The notes under the pieces: model-generated
What the model was told of the DNA's origin: nothing
The model's input: only the letters and a program-made list of their open reading frames with translations
Database searches by the model: none
Assembly: GCA_023053545.1 (NCBI GenBank)
Contig: JAKZAN010000114.1
Span: forward strand, 1 to 64,000
From: Lepidurus packardi
Taxonomy: Eukaryota; Arthropoda; Branchiopoda; Notostraca; Triopsidae
DNA length: 64,000 nucleotides
Direction of reading: 5' to 3'
Program-made: the position numbers and the translations under genes
Part shown: in pieces, positions 34,790 to 48,275 of the stretch
How positions within the stretch are numbered: position 1 is the first letter of the stretch
Layout of the letters: every line of letters begins with the position of its first letter

Positions 34790-37700
34790 TTATTGAAATT
34801 ACACTGAAATTTCATTGAAATTTCGTTGAAATATGCTTGTAATTTTACCTGATATTTCCTCGAAATCTTATTGAAATTACACTGAAATTTATTTGAAATT
34901 TCGTTGAAATATGCTTGTAATTTTACCTGAAATTTCAATGAAATTTCCTTGAAATTTGCTTGTAATTTTACCTGAAATTTCAATGAAATTTCCTTGAAAT
35001 TTGCTTGTAATTTTACCTGAAATTTCCTCGAAATATTATTGAAATTACACTGAAATTTCATTGAAATTTCGTTGAAATATGCTTGTAATTTTACCTGAAA
35101 TTTCCTCGAAATCTTATTGAAATTACACTTAAATTTCATTGAAATTTCGTTGAAATATGCTTGTAATTTTACCTGAAATTTCAATGAAATTTACTTGAAA
35201 TTTCATTGAAATTTCGTTGAAATATGCTTGTAATTTTACCTGAAATTTCAATGAAATTTCCTTGAAATTAGCTTGTAATTTTACCTGAAATTTCTTCGAA
35301 ATCTTATTGAAATTACACTGAAACTTCAATGAAATTTCGTTGAAATATGCTTGTAATTTTACCCGAAATTTCAATGAAATTTCCTTGAAATTTGCTTGTA
35401 ATTTTACCTGAAATTTCCTTGAAATCTTATTGAAATTACACTGAAATTTCATTGAAATTTCGTTGAAATATGCTTGTAATTTTACCTCAAATTTCAATGA
35501 AATTTCCTTGAAATTTGCTTGTAATTTTACCTGAAATATCCTCGTAATCTTATTGACATTACACTGAAATTTCATTGAAATTTCGTTGAAATATGCTTGT
35601 AATTTTACCTGAAATTTCAATGAAATTTCCTTGAAATTTGCTTGTAATTTTACCTGAAATTTCATTGAAATTTCGTTGAAACATGCTTGTAATTTTACTT
35701 CAAATTTCAATGAAATTTCCTTGAAATTTGCTTGTAATTTTACCTGAAATTTCCTCGAAATCTTATTGAAATTAGACTGAAATTTCATTGAAATTTCGTT
35801 GAAATATGCTTTTGATTTTACCTGAAATTTCAATGAAATTTCCTTGAAATTTGCTTGTAATTTTACCTGAAATTTCTTCGAAATCTTATTGAAATTACAC
35901 TGAAACTTCAATGAAATTTCCTTGAAATTTCCTTGGAATTTTACCTGAAATTTCCTTGAAATCTTATTGAAATTACACTGAAATTTCATTGAAATTTCGT
36001 TGAAATATGCTTGTAATTTTACCTGAAATTTCCTCGAAATCTTATTGAAATTACACTGAAATTTATTTGAAATTTCGTTGAAATATGCTTGTAATTTTAC
36101 CTGAAATTTCAATGAAATTTCCTTGAAATTTGCTTGTAATTTTACCTGAAATTTGCTTGTAATTTTTCCTGAAATTTCCTCGAAATCTTATTTTTTATAA
36201 AAATTTCCTTGAAATTTGCTTGTAATTTTACCTGAAATTTCCTCCAAATCTTATTGAAATTACACTGAAATTTAATTGAAATTTCGTTGAAATATGCTTG
36301 TAATTTTACCTGAAATTTCAATGAAATTTCCTTGAAATTTGCTTGTAATTTTACCTGAAATTTCTTCGAAATCTTATTGAAATTACACTGAAACTTCAAT
36401 GAAATTTCGTTGAAATATGCTTGTAATTTTACCCGAAATTTCCTCGAAATCTTATTGAAATTACACTGAAATTTCATTGAACTTTCGTTGAAATATGCTT
36501 GTAATTTTACATGAAATTTCAATGAAATTTCCTTGAAATTTGCTTGTAATTTTACCTGAAATTTCCTCGAAATCTTATTGAAATTACACTGCAATTTCAT
36601 TGAAATTTCGTTGAAATATGCTTGTAATTTTACCTGAAATTTCAATGAAATTTCCTTGAAATTTGCTTGTAATTTTACCTGAAATTTCCTCGAAATCTTA
36701 TTGAAATTACACTGAAATTTCATTGAAATTTCGTTGAAATATGCTTGTAATATTACCTGAAATTTCAATAAAATTTCCTTGAAATTTGCTTGTAATTTTA
36801 CCTGAAATCTCCTCGAAATCTTATTGAAATTACAGTGAAATTTCATTGAAATTTCGTTGAAGTATACTTGTAATTTAACCTGAAATTTCAATGAAATTTC
36901 CTTGAAATTTGCTTGTAATTTTAGCTGAAATTTCCTCGAAATCTTATTGATATTACACTGAAATTTCATTGAAATTTCGTTGAAACATGCTTGTAATTTT
37001 ACCTGAAATTTCATTGAAATTTCGTTGAAACATGCTTGTAATTTTACCTCAAATTTCAATGAAATTTCCTTGAAATTTGCTTGTAATTTTACCTGAAATT
37101 TCCTTGAAATCTTATTGAAATTAGACTGAAATTTCATAGAAATTTCGTTGAAATATGCTTGTAATTTTACCTGAAATTTCAATGAAATTTCCTTGAAATT
37201 TGCTTGTAATTTTACCTGAAATTTCTTCGAAATCTTATTGAAATTACACTGAAACTTCAATGAAATTTCCTTGAAATTTCCTTTGAATTTTACCTGAAAT
37301 TTCCTTGAAATCTTATTGAAATTACACTGAAATTTCCTTGAAATCTTATTGAAATTACACTGAAATTTCATTGAAATTTCGTTGAAATATGCTTGTAATT
37401 TTACCTGAAATTTCCTCGAAATCTTATTGAAATTACACTGAAATTTATTTGAAATTTCGTTGAAATATGCTTGTAATTTTACCTGAAATTTCAATAAAAA
37501 TTCCTTGAAATTTGCTTGTAATTTTACCTGAAATTTGCTTGTAATTTACCTGAAATTTCCTCGAAATCTTATTGAAATTACACTGAAATTTCATTGAAAT
37601 TTCGTTGAAATATGCTTGTAATATTACCTGAAATTTCAATAAAATTTCCTTGAAATTTGCTTGTAATTTTACCTGAAATCTACTCGAAATCTTATTGAAA

Positions 37701-40700
37701 TTACAGTGAAATTTCATTGAAATTTCGTTGAAGTATACTTGTAATTTAACCTGAAATTTCAATGAAATTTCCTTGAAATTTGCTTGTAATTTTAGCTGAA
37801 ATTTCCTCGAAATCTTATTGATATTACACTGAAATTTCATTGAAATTTCGTTGAAACATGCTTGTAATTTTACCTGAAATTTCATTGAAATTTCGTTGAA
37901 ATATGCTTGTAATTTTACCACAAATTTCAATGAAATTTCCTTGAAATTTGCTTGTAATTTTACCTGAAATTTCCTCGAAATCTTATTGAAATTAGACTGA
38001 AATTTCATAGAAATTTCGTTGAAATATGCTTGTAATTTTACCTGAAATTTCAATGAAATTTCGTTGAAACATGCTTGTAATTTTACCTCAAATTTCAATG
38101 AAATTTCCTTGAAATTTGCTTATAATTTTACCTGAAATTTCCTCGAAATCTTATTGAAATTAGACTGAAATTTCATTGAAATTTCGTTGAAATATGCTTG
38201 TAATTTTACCTGAAATTTCAATGAAATTTCCTTGAAATTTGCTTGTAATTTTACCTGAAATTTCTTCGAAATCTTATTGAAATTACACTGAAACTTCAAT
38301 GAAATTTCCTTGAAATTTCCTTGGAATTTTACCTGAAATTTCCTTGAAATCTTATTGAAATTACACTGAAATTTCATTGAAATTTCGTTGAAATATGCTT
38401 GTAATTTTACCTGAAATTTCAATGAAATTTCCTTGAAATTTGCTTGTAATTTTACCTGAAATTTCCTCGAAATCTTATTGAAATTACACTGAAACTTCAT
38501 TGAAATTTCGTTGAAATATGCTTGTAATTTTACCTGAAATTTCAATAAAATTTCCTTGAAATTTGCTTGTAATTTTACCTGAAATTTCCTCGAAATCTTA
38601 TTGAAATTACACTGAAATTTCATTGAAATTTCGTTGAAATATGCTTGTAATTTTACCACAAATTTCAATGAAATTTCCTTGAAATTTGCTTGTAATTTTA
38701 CCTGAAATTTCCTCGAAATCTTATTGAAATTAGACTGAAATTTCATAGAAATTTCGTTGAAATATGCTTGTAATTTTACCTGAAATTTCAATGAAATTTC
38801 GTTGAAACATGCTTGTAATTTTACCTCAAATTTCAATGAAATTTCCTTGAAATTTGCTTATAATTTTACCTGAAATTTCCTCGAAATCTTATTGAAATTA
38901 GACTGAAATTTCATTGAAATTTCGTTGAAATATGCTTGTAATTTTACCTGAAATTTCAATGAAATTTCCTTGAAATTTGCTTGTAATTTTACCTGAAATT
39001 TCTTCGAAATCTTATTGAAATTACACTGAAACTTCATTGAAATTTCGTTGAAACATGCTTGTAATTTTACCTGAAATTTCATTGAAATTTCGTTGAAACA
39101 TGCTTGTAATTTTACCTCAAATTTCAATGAAATTTCCTTGAAATTTGCTTGTAATTTTACCTGAAATTTCCTTGAAATCTTATTGAAATTAGACTGAAAT
39201 TTCATAGAAATTTCGTTGAAATATGCTTGTAATTTTACCTGAAATTTCAATGAAATTTCCTTGAAATTTGCTTGTAATTTTACCTGAAATTTCTTCGAAA
39301 TCTTATTGAAATTACACTGAAACTTCAATGAAATTTCCTTGAAATTTCCTTTGAATTTTACCTGAAATTTCCTTGAAATCTTATTGAAATTACACTGAAA
39401 TTTCCTTGAAATCTTATTGAAATTACACTGAAATTTCATTGAAATTTCGTTGAAATATGCTTGTAATTTTACCTGAAATTTCCTCGAAATCTTATTGAAA
39501 TTACACTGAAATTTATTTGAAATTTCGTTGAAATATGCTTGTAATTTTACCTGAAATTTCAATGAAAATTCCTTGAAATTTGCTTGTAATTTTACCTGAA
39601 ATTTGCTTGTAATTTACCTGAAATTTCCTCGAAATCTTATTGAAATTACACTGAAATTTCATTGAAATTTCGTTGAAATATGCTTGTAATATTACCTGAA
39701 ATTTCAATAAAATTTCCTTGAAATTTGCTTGTAATTTTACCTGAAATCTACTCGAAATCTTATTGAAATTACAGTGAAATTTCATTGAAATTTCGTTGAA
39801 GTATACTTGTAATTTAACCTGAAATTTCAATGAAATTTCCTTGAAATTTGCTTGTAATTTTAGCTGAAATTTCCTCGAAATCTTATTGATATTACACTGA
39901 AATTTCATTGAAATTTCGTTGAAACATGCTGGTAATTTTACCTGAAATTTCATTGAAATTTCGTTGAAATATGCTTGTAATTTTACCACAAATTTCAATG
40001 AAATTTCCTTGAAATTTGCTTGTAATTTTACCTGAAATTTCCTCGAAATCTTATTGAAATTAGACTGAAATTTCATAGAAATTTCGTTGAAATATGCTTG
40101 TAATTTTACCTGAAATTTCAATGAAATTTCGTTGAAACATGCTTGTAATTTTACCTCAAATTTCAATGAAATTTCCTTGAAATTTGCTTATAATTTTACC
40201 TGAAATTTCCTCGAAATCTTATTGAAATTAGACTGAAATTTCATTGAAATTTCGTTGAAATATGCTTGTAATTTTACCTGAAATTTCAATGAAATTTCCT
40301 TGAAATTTGCTTGTAATTTTACCTGAAATTTCTTCGAAATCTTATTGAAATTACACTGAAACTTCAATGAAATTTCCTTGAAATTTCCTTGGAATTTTAC
40401 CTGAAATTTCCTTGAAATCTTATTGAAATTACACTGAAATTTCATTGAAATTTCGTTGAAATATGCTTGTAATTTTACCTGAAATTTCAATGAAATTTCC
40501 TTGAAATTTGCTTGTAATTTTACCTGAAATTTCCTCGAAATCTTATTGAAATTACACTGAAACTTCATTGAAATTTCGTTGAAATATGCTTGTAATTTTA
40601 CCTGAAATTTCAATAAAATTTCCTTGAAATTTGCTTGTAATTTTACCTGAAATTTCCTCGAAATCTTATTGAAATTACACTGAAATTTCATTGAAATTTC

Positions 40701-43700
40701 GTTGAAATATGCTTGTAATTTTACCACAAATTTCAATGAAATTTCCTTGAAATTTGCTTGTAATTTTACCTGAAATTTCCTCGAAATCTTATTGAAATTA
40801 GACTGAAATTTCATAGAAATTTCGTTGAAATATGCTTGTAATTTTACCTGAAATTTCAATGAAATTTCGTTGAAACATGCTTGTAATTTTACCTCAAATT
40901 TCAATGAAATTTCCTTGAAATTTGCTTATAATTTTACCTGAAATTTCCTCGAAATCTTATTGAAATTAGACTGAAATTTCATTGAAATTTCGTTGAAATA
41001 TGCTTGTAATTTTACCTGAAATTTCAATGAAATTTCCTTGAAATTTGCTTGTAATTTTACCTGAAATTTCTTCGAAATCTTATTGAAATTACACTGAAAC
41101 TTCAATGAAATTTCCTTGAAATTTCCTTGGAATTTTACCTGAAATTTCCTTGAAATCTTATTGAAATTACACTGAAATTTCATTGAAATTTCGTTGAAAT
41201 ATGCTTGTAATTTTACCTGAAATTTCAATGAAATTTCCTTGAAATTTGCTTGTAATTTTACCTGAAATTTCCTCGAAATCTTATTGAAATTACACTGAAA
41301 CTTCATTGAAATTTCGTTGAAATATGCTTGTAATTTTACCTGAAATTTCAATAAAATTTCCTTGAAATTTGCTTGTAATTTTACCTGAAATTTCCTCGAA
41401 ATCTTATTGAAATTACACTGAAATTTCATTGAAATTTCGTTGAAATATGCTTGTAATTTTACCACAAATTTCAATGAAATTTCCTTGAAATTTGCTTGTA
41501 ATTTTACCTGAAATTTCCTCGAAATCTTATTGAAATTAGACTGAAATTTCATTGAAATTTCGTTGAAATATGCTTGTAATTTTACCTGAAATTTCAATGA
41601 AATTTCGTTGAAACATGCTTGTAATTTTACCTCAAATTTCAATGAAATTTCCTTGAAATTTGCTTATAATTTTACCTCAAATTTCCTCGAAATCTTATTG
41701 AAATTAGACTGAAATTTCATTGAAATTTCGTTGAAATATGCTTGTAATTTTACCTGAAATTTCAATGAAATTTCCTTGAAATTTGCTTGTAATTTTACCT
41801 GAAATTTCTTCGAAATCTTATTGAAATTACACTGAAACTTCAATGAAATTTCCTTGAAATTTCCTTGGAATTTTACCTGAAATTTCCTTGAAATCTTATT
41901 GAAATTACACAGAAATTTCATTGAAATTTCGTTGAAATATGCTTGTAATTTTACCTGAAATTTCAATGAAATTTCCTTGAAATTTGCTTGTAATTTTACC
42001 TGAAATTTCCTCGAAATCTTATTGAAATTACACTGAAACTTCATTGAAATTTCGTTGAAATATGCTTGTAATTTTACCTGAAATTTCAATAAAATTTCCT
42101 TGAAATTTGCTTGTAATTTTACCTGAAATTTCCTCGAAATCTTATTGAAATTACACTGAAATTTCATTGAAATTTCGTTGAAATATGCTTGTAATTTTAC
42201 CTGAAATTTCAATGAAATTTCCTTGAAATTTGCTTGTAATTTTACCTGAAATTTCTTCGAAATCTTATTGAAATTACACTGAAACTTCAATGAAATTTCC
42301 TTGAAATTTCCTTGGAATTTTACACTGAAATTTCCTTGAAATCTTATTGAAATTACACTGAAATTTCATTGAAATTTCGTTGAAATATGCTTGTAATTTT
42401 ACCTGAAATTTCCTCGAAATCTTATTGAAATTACACTGAAATTTATTTGAAATTTCGTTGAAATATGCTTGTAATTTTACCTGAAATTTCAATGAAAATT
42501 CCTTGAAATTTGCTTGTAATTTTACCTGAAATTTGCTTGTAATTTTACCAGAAATTTGCTTGTAATTTTACCTGAAATTTCCTCGAAATCTTATTGAAAT
42601 TACACTGAAATTTCATTGAAATTTCGTTGAAATATGCTTGTAATATTACCTGAAATTTCAATAAAATTTCCTTGAAATTTGCTTGTAAATTTACCTGAAA
42701 TTTCCTCGAAATCTTATTGAAATTACACTGAAATTTCATTGAAATTTCGTTTAAATATGCTTGTAATTTTACCTGAAATTTCAATGAAATTTCCTTGAAA
42801 TTTGCTTGTAATTTTACCTGAAATTTCCTCGAAATCTTATTGAAATTACACTGAAACTTCATTGAAATTTCGTTGAAATATGCTTGTAATATTACCTGAA
42901 ATTTCAATACAATTTCCTTGAAATTTGCTTGTAATTTTACCTGAAATTTCCTCGAAATCTTATTGAAATTACACTGAAATTTCATTGAAATTTCGTTGAA
43001 ATATGCTTGTAATTTTACCACAAATTTCAATGAAATTTCCTTGAAATTTGCTTGTAATTTTACCTGAAATTTCCTCGAAATCTTATTGAAATTACACTGA
43101 AATTTATTTGAAATTTCGTTGAAATATGCTTGTAATTTTACCTGAAATTTCAATGAAAATTCCTTGAAATTTGCTTGTAATTTTACCTGAAATTTGCTTG
43201 TAATTTTACCTGAAATTTCCTCGAAATCTTATTGAAATTACACTGAAATTTCATTGAAATTTCGTTGAAATACGCTTGTAATATTACCTGAAATTTCAAT
43301 AAAATTTCCTTGAAATTTGCTTGTAAATTTACCTGAAATTTCCTCGAAATCTTATTGAAATTATACTGAAATTTCATTGAAATTTCGTTTAAATATGCTT
43401 GTAGTTTTACCTGAAATTTCAATGAAATTTCCTTGAAATTTGCTTGTAATTTTACCTGAAATTTCCTCGAAATCTTATTGAAATTACACTGAAACTTCAT
43501 TGAAATTGCGTTGAAATATGCTTGTAATATTACCTGAAATTTCAATAAAATTTCCTTGAAATTTGCTTGTAATTTTACCTGAAATTTCCTCGAAATCTTA
43601 TTGAAATTACACTGAAATTTCATTGAAATTTCGTTGAAATATGCTTGTAATTTTACCACAAATTTCAATGAAATTTCCTTGAAATTTGTTTGTAATTTTA

Positions 43701-44224
43701 CCTGAAATTTCCTCGAAATCTTATTGAAATTACACTGAAATTTCATTGAAATTTCGTTGAAATATGCTTGTAATTTTACCTGAAATTTCAATGAAATTTC
43801 CTTGAAATTTGCTTGTAATTTTACCTGAAATTTCCTCGAAATATTAATGAAATTACACTGAAATTTCATTGAAATTTCGTTGAAATATGCTTGTAATTTT
43901 ACCTGAAATTTCCTCGAAATCTTATTGAAATTACACTGAAATTTCATTGAAATTTCGTTGAAATATGCTTGTAATTTTACCTGAAATTTCAATGAAATTT
44001 CCTTGAAATTTGCTTGTAATTTTACCTGAAATTTCCTCGAAATCTTATTGAAATTAGACTGAAATTTCATAGAAATTTCGTTGAAATATGCTTGTAATTT
44101 TACCACAAATTTCAATGAAATTTCCTTGAAATTTGCTTGTAATTTTACCTGAAATTTCTTCGAAATCTTATTGAAATTACACTGAAACTTCAATGAAATT
44201 TCCTTGAAATTTCCTTGAAATCTT
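34790..44224. repeat. Satellite B array 2
   Basis: About 9.4 kb of the same 11/45/33/123-bp repeat, in the same orientation as array 1. It is collinear with array 1 at both ends: the first 3.1 kb at offset 14466 and the last 2 kb at offset 14008, changing to 13963 after loss of one 45-bp subunit. In the middle, a block of about 2068 bp is tandemly duplicated (for example 37445-39512 and 39513-41580), each copy containing 738-bp blocks. No gene or RNA gene is seen. Long open frames on the minus strand are satellite artefacts. Confidence 0.95.
37445..41580. repeat. 2068-bp tandem duplication within satellite B array 2
   Basis: Matching variant patterns occur at offset 2068: the segment starting at 37445 recurs at 39513, and the 738-bp block at 38120 recurs at 40188. 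Array 1 has only one version of the corresponding 5' segment (22979-23430), so this amplification happened after the two modules separated. Boundaries are approximate because the repeats are so similar. Confidence 0.72.
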
Positions 44225-44283
44225 ATTATTATAATTATTATTATTTATTGCAACATATAAGGCTTTATAAAGCCTCTTTGTAA

Positions 44284-47111
44284 CTATTTATCTCTACGAA
44301 ATTGTAACGGGTCAAACATTTTTGAGCCAAAATGCTCATCTAGTGATTTTTTAAATGTCTGTGTGGAGGAGAGTTTGATCACTTTTTCTGGTAGGCTATT
44401 CCATTCATCTACGATTCGGTTTTGGAAGGTCCAGCGGCCTACATCTTTGAAGAATCGTTCTGTTTTAAGTTTTAGGATATGGCCACGACAATTGCTTTGG
44501 TTGAAGCACAATATTTGTTCGGCGGACACATTTTCATAATAGGCGTGACACAATTTAAACGCTTCTATCAGGTCACCCCGTAGAAACCTATATGCCAGAG
44601 TTGGCAGGTTCAGGGCTTTGAGTCTATCTGTATAGGAGAGGTGACGAAGATTTCCAGGAAATTTGGTTATTCTCCTTTGAACTTTTTCTAGGGCTTCTAG
44701 GTCCCTGTTGAAGAACGGGCGCGTTACACAGTGGCCGTACTCAAGAATAGGTCTAACGAGCGTTTTATACAGCATGGACAACATTGTTTTATCCACACAG
44801 GTGAAGTTTCGTCTAATTAGTCCAGCCACTCTCGTTGCTTTAGCCGCAATGCTCGCATAATGTTGGTGAAAATTAAGTTTTGTGTCAATCAGGACTCCAA
44901 GATCCCGTTCACAGTCGGTCTTGGCAATTACTTCGCCACCCAGGACATAACTACTTGTGACAGATTCATTTCCAATCCTCAGTTGGTGATACTTTGGGAT
45001 GTTCAATTCCATCAGCCGTTTCTCCATCCAAAGCTCAATACTTTTAATGTCATCTTGGAGCTTAATCATATCCTCCGGGCAGTTAATTACGTTACTAATT
45101 TTGGTATCATCCGCGTAAAGAAAGACTGTCGACTCAATTTTGTCTGTTAGGTCATTTATATATATGTTAAATAGTAACGGACCCAGAACCGAGCCCTGGG
45201 GAACTCCGCTTAGGACATCTATCACTAAGTCACTGACTTCACCTTCAACACAAACTGACTGCGTCCGATTCGTTAAGAAACTTTTAATCCATTTAGTCAG
45301 GGTGGGTGAGGTACTAGGACCGAGACCGTAGTCAACTAATTTTGAATAAGTCTACCATGGGGTACTTTGTCGAACGCCTTTTTAAGGTCCAGATATATAA
45401 CATCAGTTTGGAGCCCCTTATCCGCATTCTTTTTCCAGTTCTCGACAGCAAGTAAAAGTTGACTTTCAGCGGAGCGTCCAGGTAAAAATCCGAACTGTTT
45501 ATCTGATAATATTTTTCTGTGTCTAAATTCGGTCAAAATGTGGTCAGCAATAATTGATTCGAGGATTTTGCACGTTACACAAGTTAAACTAATAGGCCTA
45601 TAATTTGAGGGTAAGTCACGTTTCCCGGATTTAAAGATTGGGGTAACAACAGCACTATTCCATATTGTCGGGAGTTGGCCAGAGGAAATGGATTTTCGAT
45701 AAATGAAAGTAAGCGGTTTGACTAGGACAGCAGCAGCTTCCTTGAGGACTTTAGGGTGTAACATGTCCGGGCCAGGGGACTTGGATGCATCCAACCTGTT
45801 AAGTTTCTCTAAAACCATTGACGCGCAAATATTGAGTGGGGGAAAAGGATCTCCCGAGACACAAGAATCAACCTCTGTTATATCTATTTCGCGCGTAAAT
45901 ACAACAGAGAAGTGTCGGTTTAGTACATTTGCCTTTTCAATCGGTTCAGAAACAGTAAGTCTCGTGGTTTCATCTAGTAATGGAGGTATAATGGTTCGGT
46001 TCTTTCTTTTCGCATTGACATGTTTCCAGAAGATTTTGGGATTGTCTTTTAAATTTTTTGCCAGTAGACTTTCTCTTCTGTTTACTTCCTGTCTGGTGGC
46101 TTTGCGCACTTTATTGCGGAAGCGTCGGTAATTTAACTCCAATGAAGAGTCATCTTTGTTTGATTTGAAGGCATTCCAGGCATCCCTTTTTTCGGCTATT
46201 AATTTCAATGTTTCCCTAGAAACTGCTGCTCTACTACTATGTCGTCTAGGCGGTATGAAGCAATATTCCACAGATTTTACTGTGCGCAGGAACTTGCTGT
46301 ACAGATCATCCATGGATTCTAAGTCTTGAAATGCTTGATCCCAGTTGACTTTGGAAAGGACTCTTCTTATCTCCTGGTAGTTGCCTTTATAGTAGTTCGG
46401 CCGTTGTATATTCTTCTTTTCCAGTCGGTTAGTTTGCAGGATAAAAGTTATTACAGCATGATCCGATTTTCCGATTGGCGACTGGACTTCAACATATGTC
46501 ACAACCTCGGGGTTACTTACAAGTAGAAGATCGAGCAAGCTCGGTTTGTTTGTTCCACGGACTCGAGTGGGTTCTTCAATTAATTGGTCAAGGAAGTTAT
46601 TGTTGAAACAATTAAGAAATACGTTTTCAGGATTAATTTGTTGCGAGTGTGTATAACGGTGTTGCCAATTAGCTTTAGGGAGATTGAAGTCACCCACTAT
46701 GACTATATTTTGATTTGGGGAAGCTGTCATTTCCGAAATTTCAGCGCAAATCTCCTTATCATTTTCTGCGGTGCTGTAAGGACTTCTATAACACACACCG
46801 AAGATCGTATTCATTCCATTTAAATGACTGATTCGTAACCATAACATTTCTTGGGGCACAGATTCACGTTGGGGTACGGGGTACACTCTCAAATTGTTTT
46901 TACTATAACAAATAACGCCACGCCCAAGGTCACTATCCAAATTGATGTCAAGCGTGTTGTATCCACTGATTGATAATTCAGCAGCTGTAGGTTTGAACCT
47001 GCAGTTTTTAGGTTTAACCTCCACAATTGCTATAATGTCTGGCTCTTCAGATTGTGCAAGTAGTCTCGTTTCTTCAATTTTGTTTAAAAGAGAATCAGAG
47101 TTAAAGAACAT
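44284..47111 (-). pseudogene. LINE ORF2, frameshifted in the reverse transcriptase region (copy 3)
   Basis: This copy carries the same 1-nt deletion as copy 2, in the T run at 45340-45343. The 591-aa N-terminal piece (45336-47111) holds the complete APE endonuclease and the RT up to motif A. The piece of at least 313 aa (44284-45225) holds GVPQGS, YADD and the C-terminal region. It differs from copy 2 by three missense changes. It is predicted non-functional for reverse transcription, although an isolated endonuclease fragment could in principle be produced. Confidence 0.9.
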
Positions 47112-47168
47112 ACATTTTAAATCCCGGTTCTTGGTCTTTAATCTGGAAGGCTTTGCCCTGGAGTTATG

Positions 47169-48275
47169 TCAATCCTGCTGAGAGATAGGTGCAACTGCGT
47201 TCGACGATTTTTCTACACGCTGGTTCGTGGATAAACTAGGATAGTTACCAGCGCCTGAGCGCGCATTGTGCGATTTTTGTTCTCTCTCCTTCTTCTCTTT
47301 CTGTCTAATAGGGCAACTTGCGTCAAAAGCAAAGTGTTCACCTTTGCAATTCACACATTTTTTGGTATCCTCCAAGCATTTCCTTGTGTCATGTTTTTGG
47401 GCACATTTTCCACAAGTTGGTTCTTTATCTCGGCATACCGCGGCTACGTGGCCGTATGCTTGACAGTGAAAGCATTGATGATACTGAGGGGGGTTGTTGT
47501 CTTCTACTTTAATTCGCCTATTAAAGGCAAAGAGCATTCCAGCCAGCAGCAGATTTGCCTTCTTCTCAATGCAGTCGCACGAGACCAATAGAGACCCATA
47601 GGCCTTCTTACTGCTGGGATTTAGCCATTTAACTTTTTCTGCATTGAATACGACGTTCAGACTTGAATTTTTTTCGGACAGATGTTGACAAATTTCTTGG
47701 TAATTCTGGTCCCTAGGTAGTTGGTGTACTACTACGCTTAAGTTCAATTTTCTTGAGATCATTCTTACCGGGCCAAGGGTGGGTAAGACTACTTTCTTGA
47801 GTAACGGTTCCGCTTCAAGCTTTTCATCGTGACTCTTAAAGACGAGTTTGATATTCCCGCTTTGTGTTTGGTGTGCCAGTACAGGATTTGGGATCTTAGC
47901 AGCCCTGAAGTCGTCGTCAATCATTTTAAGTAAACCCATACGGGGAACCTTGTTGGCTCTCTTTTTAACATCTTCTTGCTGTATAAAGAGCGTTTCCAAC
48001 TCTCCATCATCATCTTGATTATCCTTGCCTAATTGAGGGGTAGCTGGTGCTTGATTAGGCCAGTGCCTGGTCACTTGCTCATGAGGAGCTTGAGGACGTT
48101 TGGCCAGCTCCTCTCTCAGAAGTCGAATTTCGTCTATCAGAATTGGGACTAATTCCGCTAGGGGAAGTAAGGTATCGACCTTAGCTTCCAGACAGCTGAC
48201 TCTTTCTTTTAGACCCTTTTGAAATTCCTGCAATTGAAGAGGTAATGATGGATCTGACTCCGAACGTTTTCGCAA
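47169..48275 (-). CDS. LINE ORF1: nucleic-acid-binding Gag-like protein (copy 3)
   Basis: The 368-residue frame is identical to the other two ORF1 copies, with the coiled coil and three CCHC knuckles intact. It has the same TTG first codon and the same open upstream extension with paired CxxC motifs (about 48312-48374). The TGA at 47169-47171 is followed by 19 in-frame codons and the ORF2 ATG. Perfect conservation alongside a broken ORF2 reflects recent duplication and need not imply selection. Confidence 0.83.
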   Translation of the reverse strand: MRKRSESDPSLPLQLQEFQKGLKERVSCLEAKVDTLLPLAELVPILIDEIRLLREELAKRPQAPHEQVTRHWPNQAPATPQLGKDNQDDDGELETLFIQQEDVKKRANKVPRMGLLKMIDDDFRAAKIPNPVLAHQTQSGNIKLVFKSHDEKLEAEPLLKKVVLPTLGPVRMISRKLNLSVVVHQLPRDQNYQEICQHLSEKNSSLNVVFNAEKVKWLNPSSKKAYGSLLVSCDCIEKKANLLLAGMLFAFNRRIKVEDNNPPQYHQCFHCQAYGHVAAVCRDKEPTCGKCAQKHDTRKCLEDTKKCVNCKGEHFAFDASCPIRQKEKKEREQKSHNARSGAGNYPSLSTNQRVEKSSNAVAPISQQD

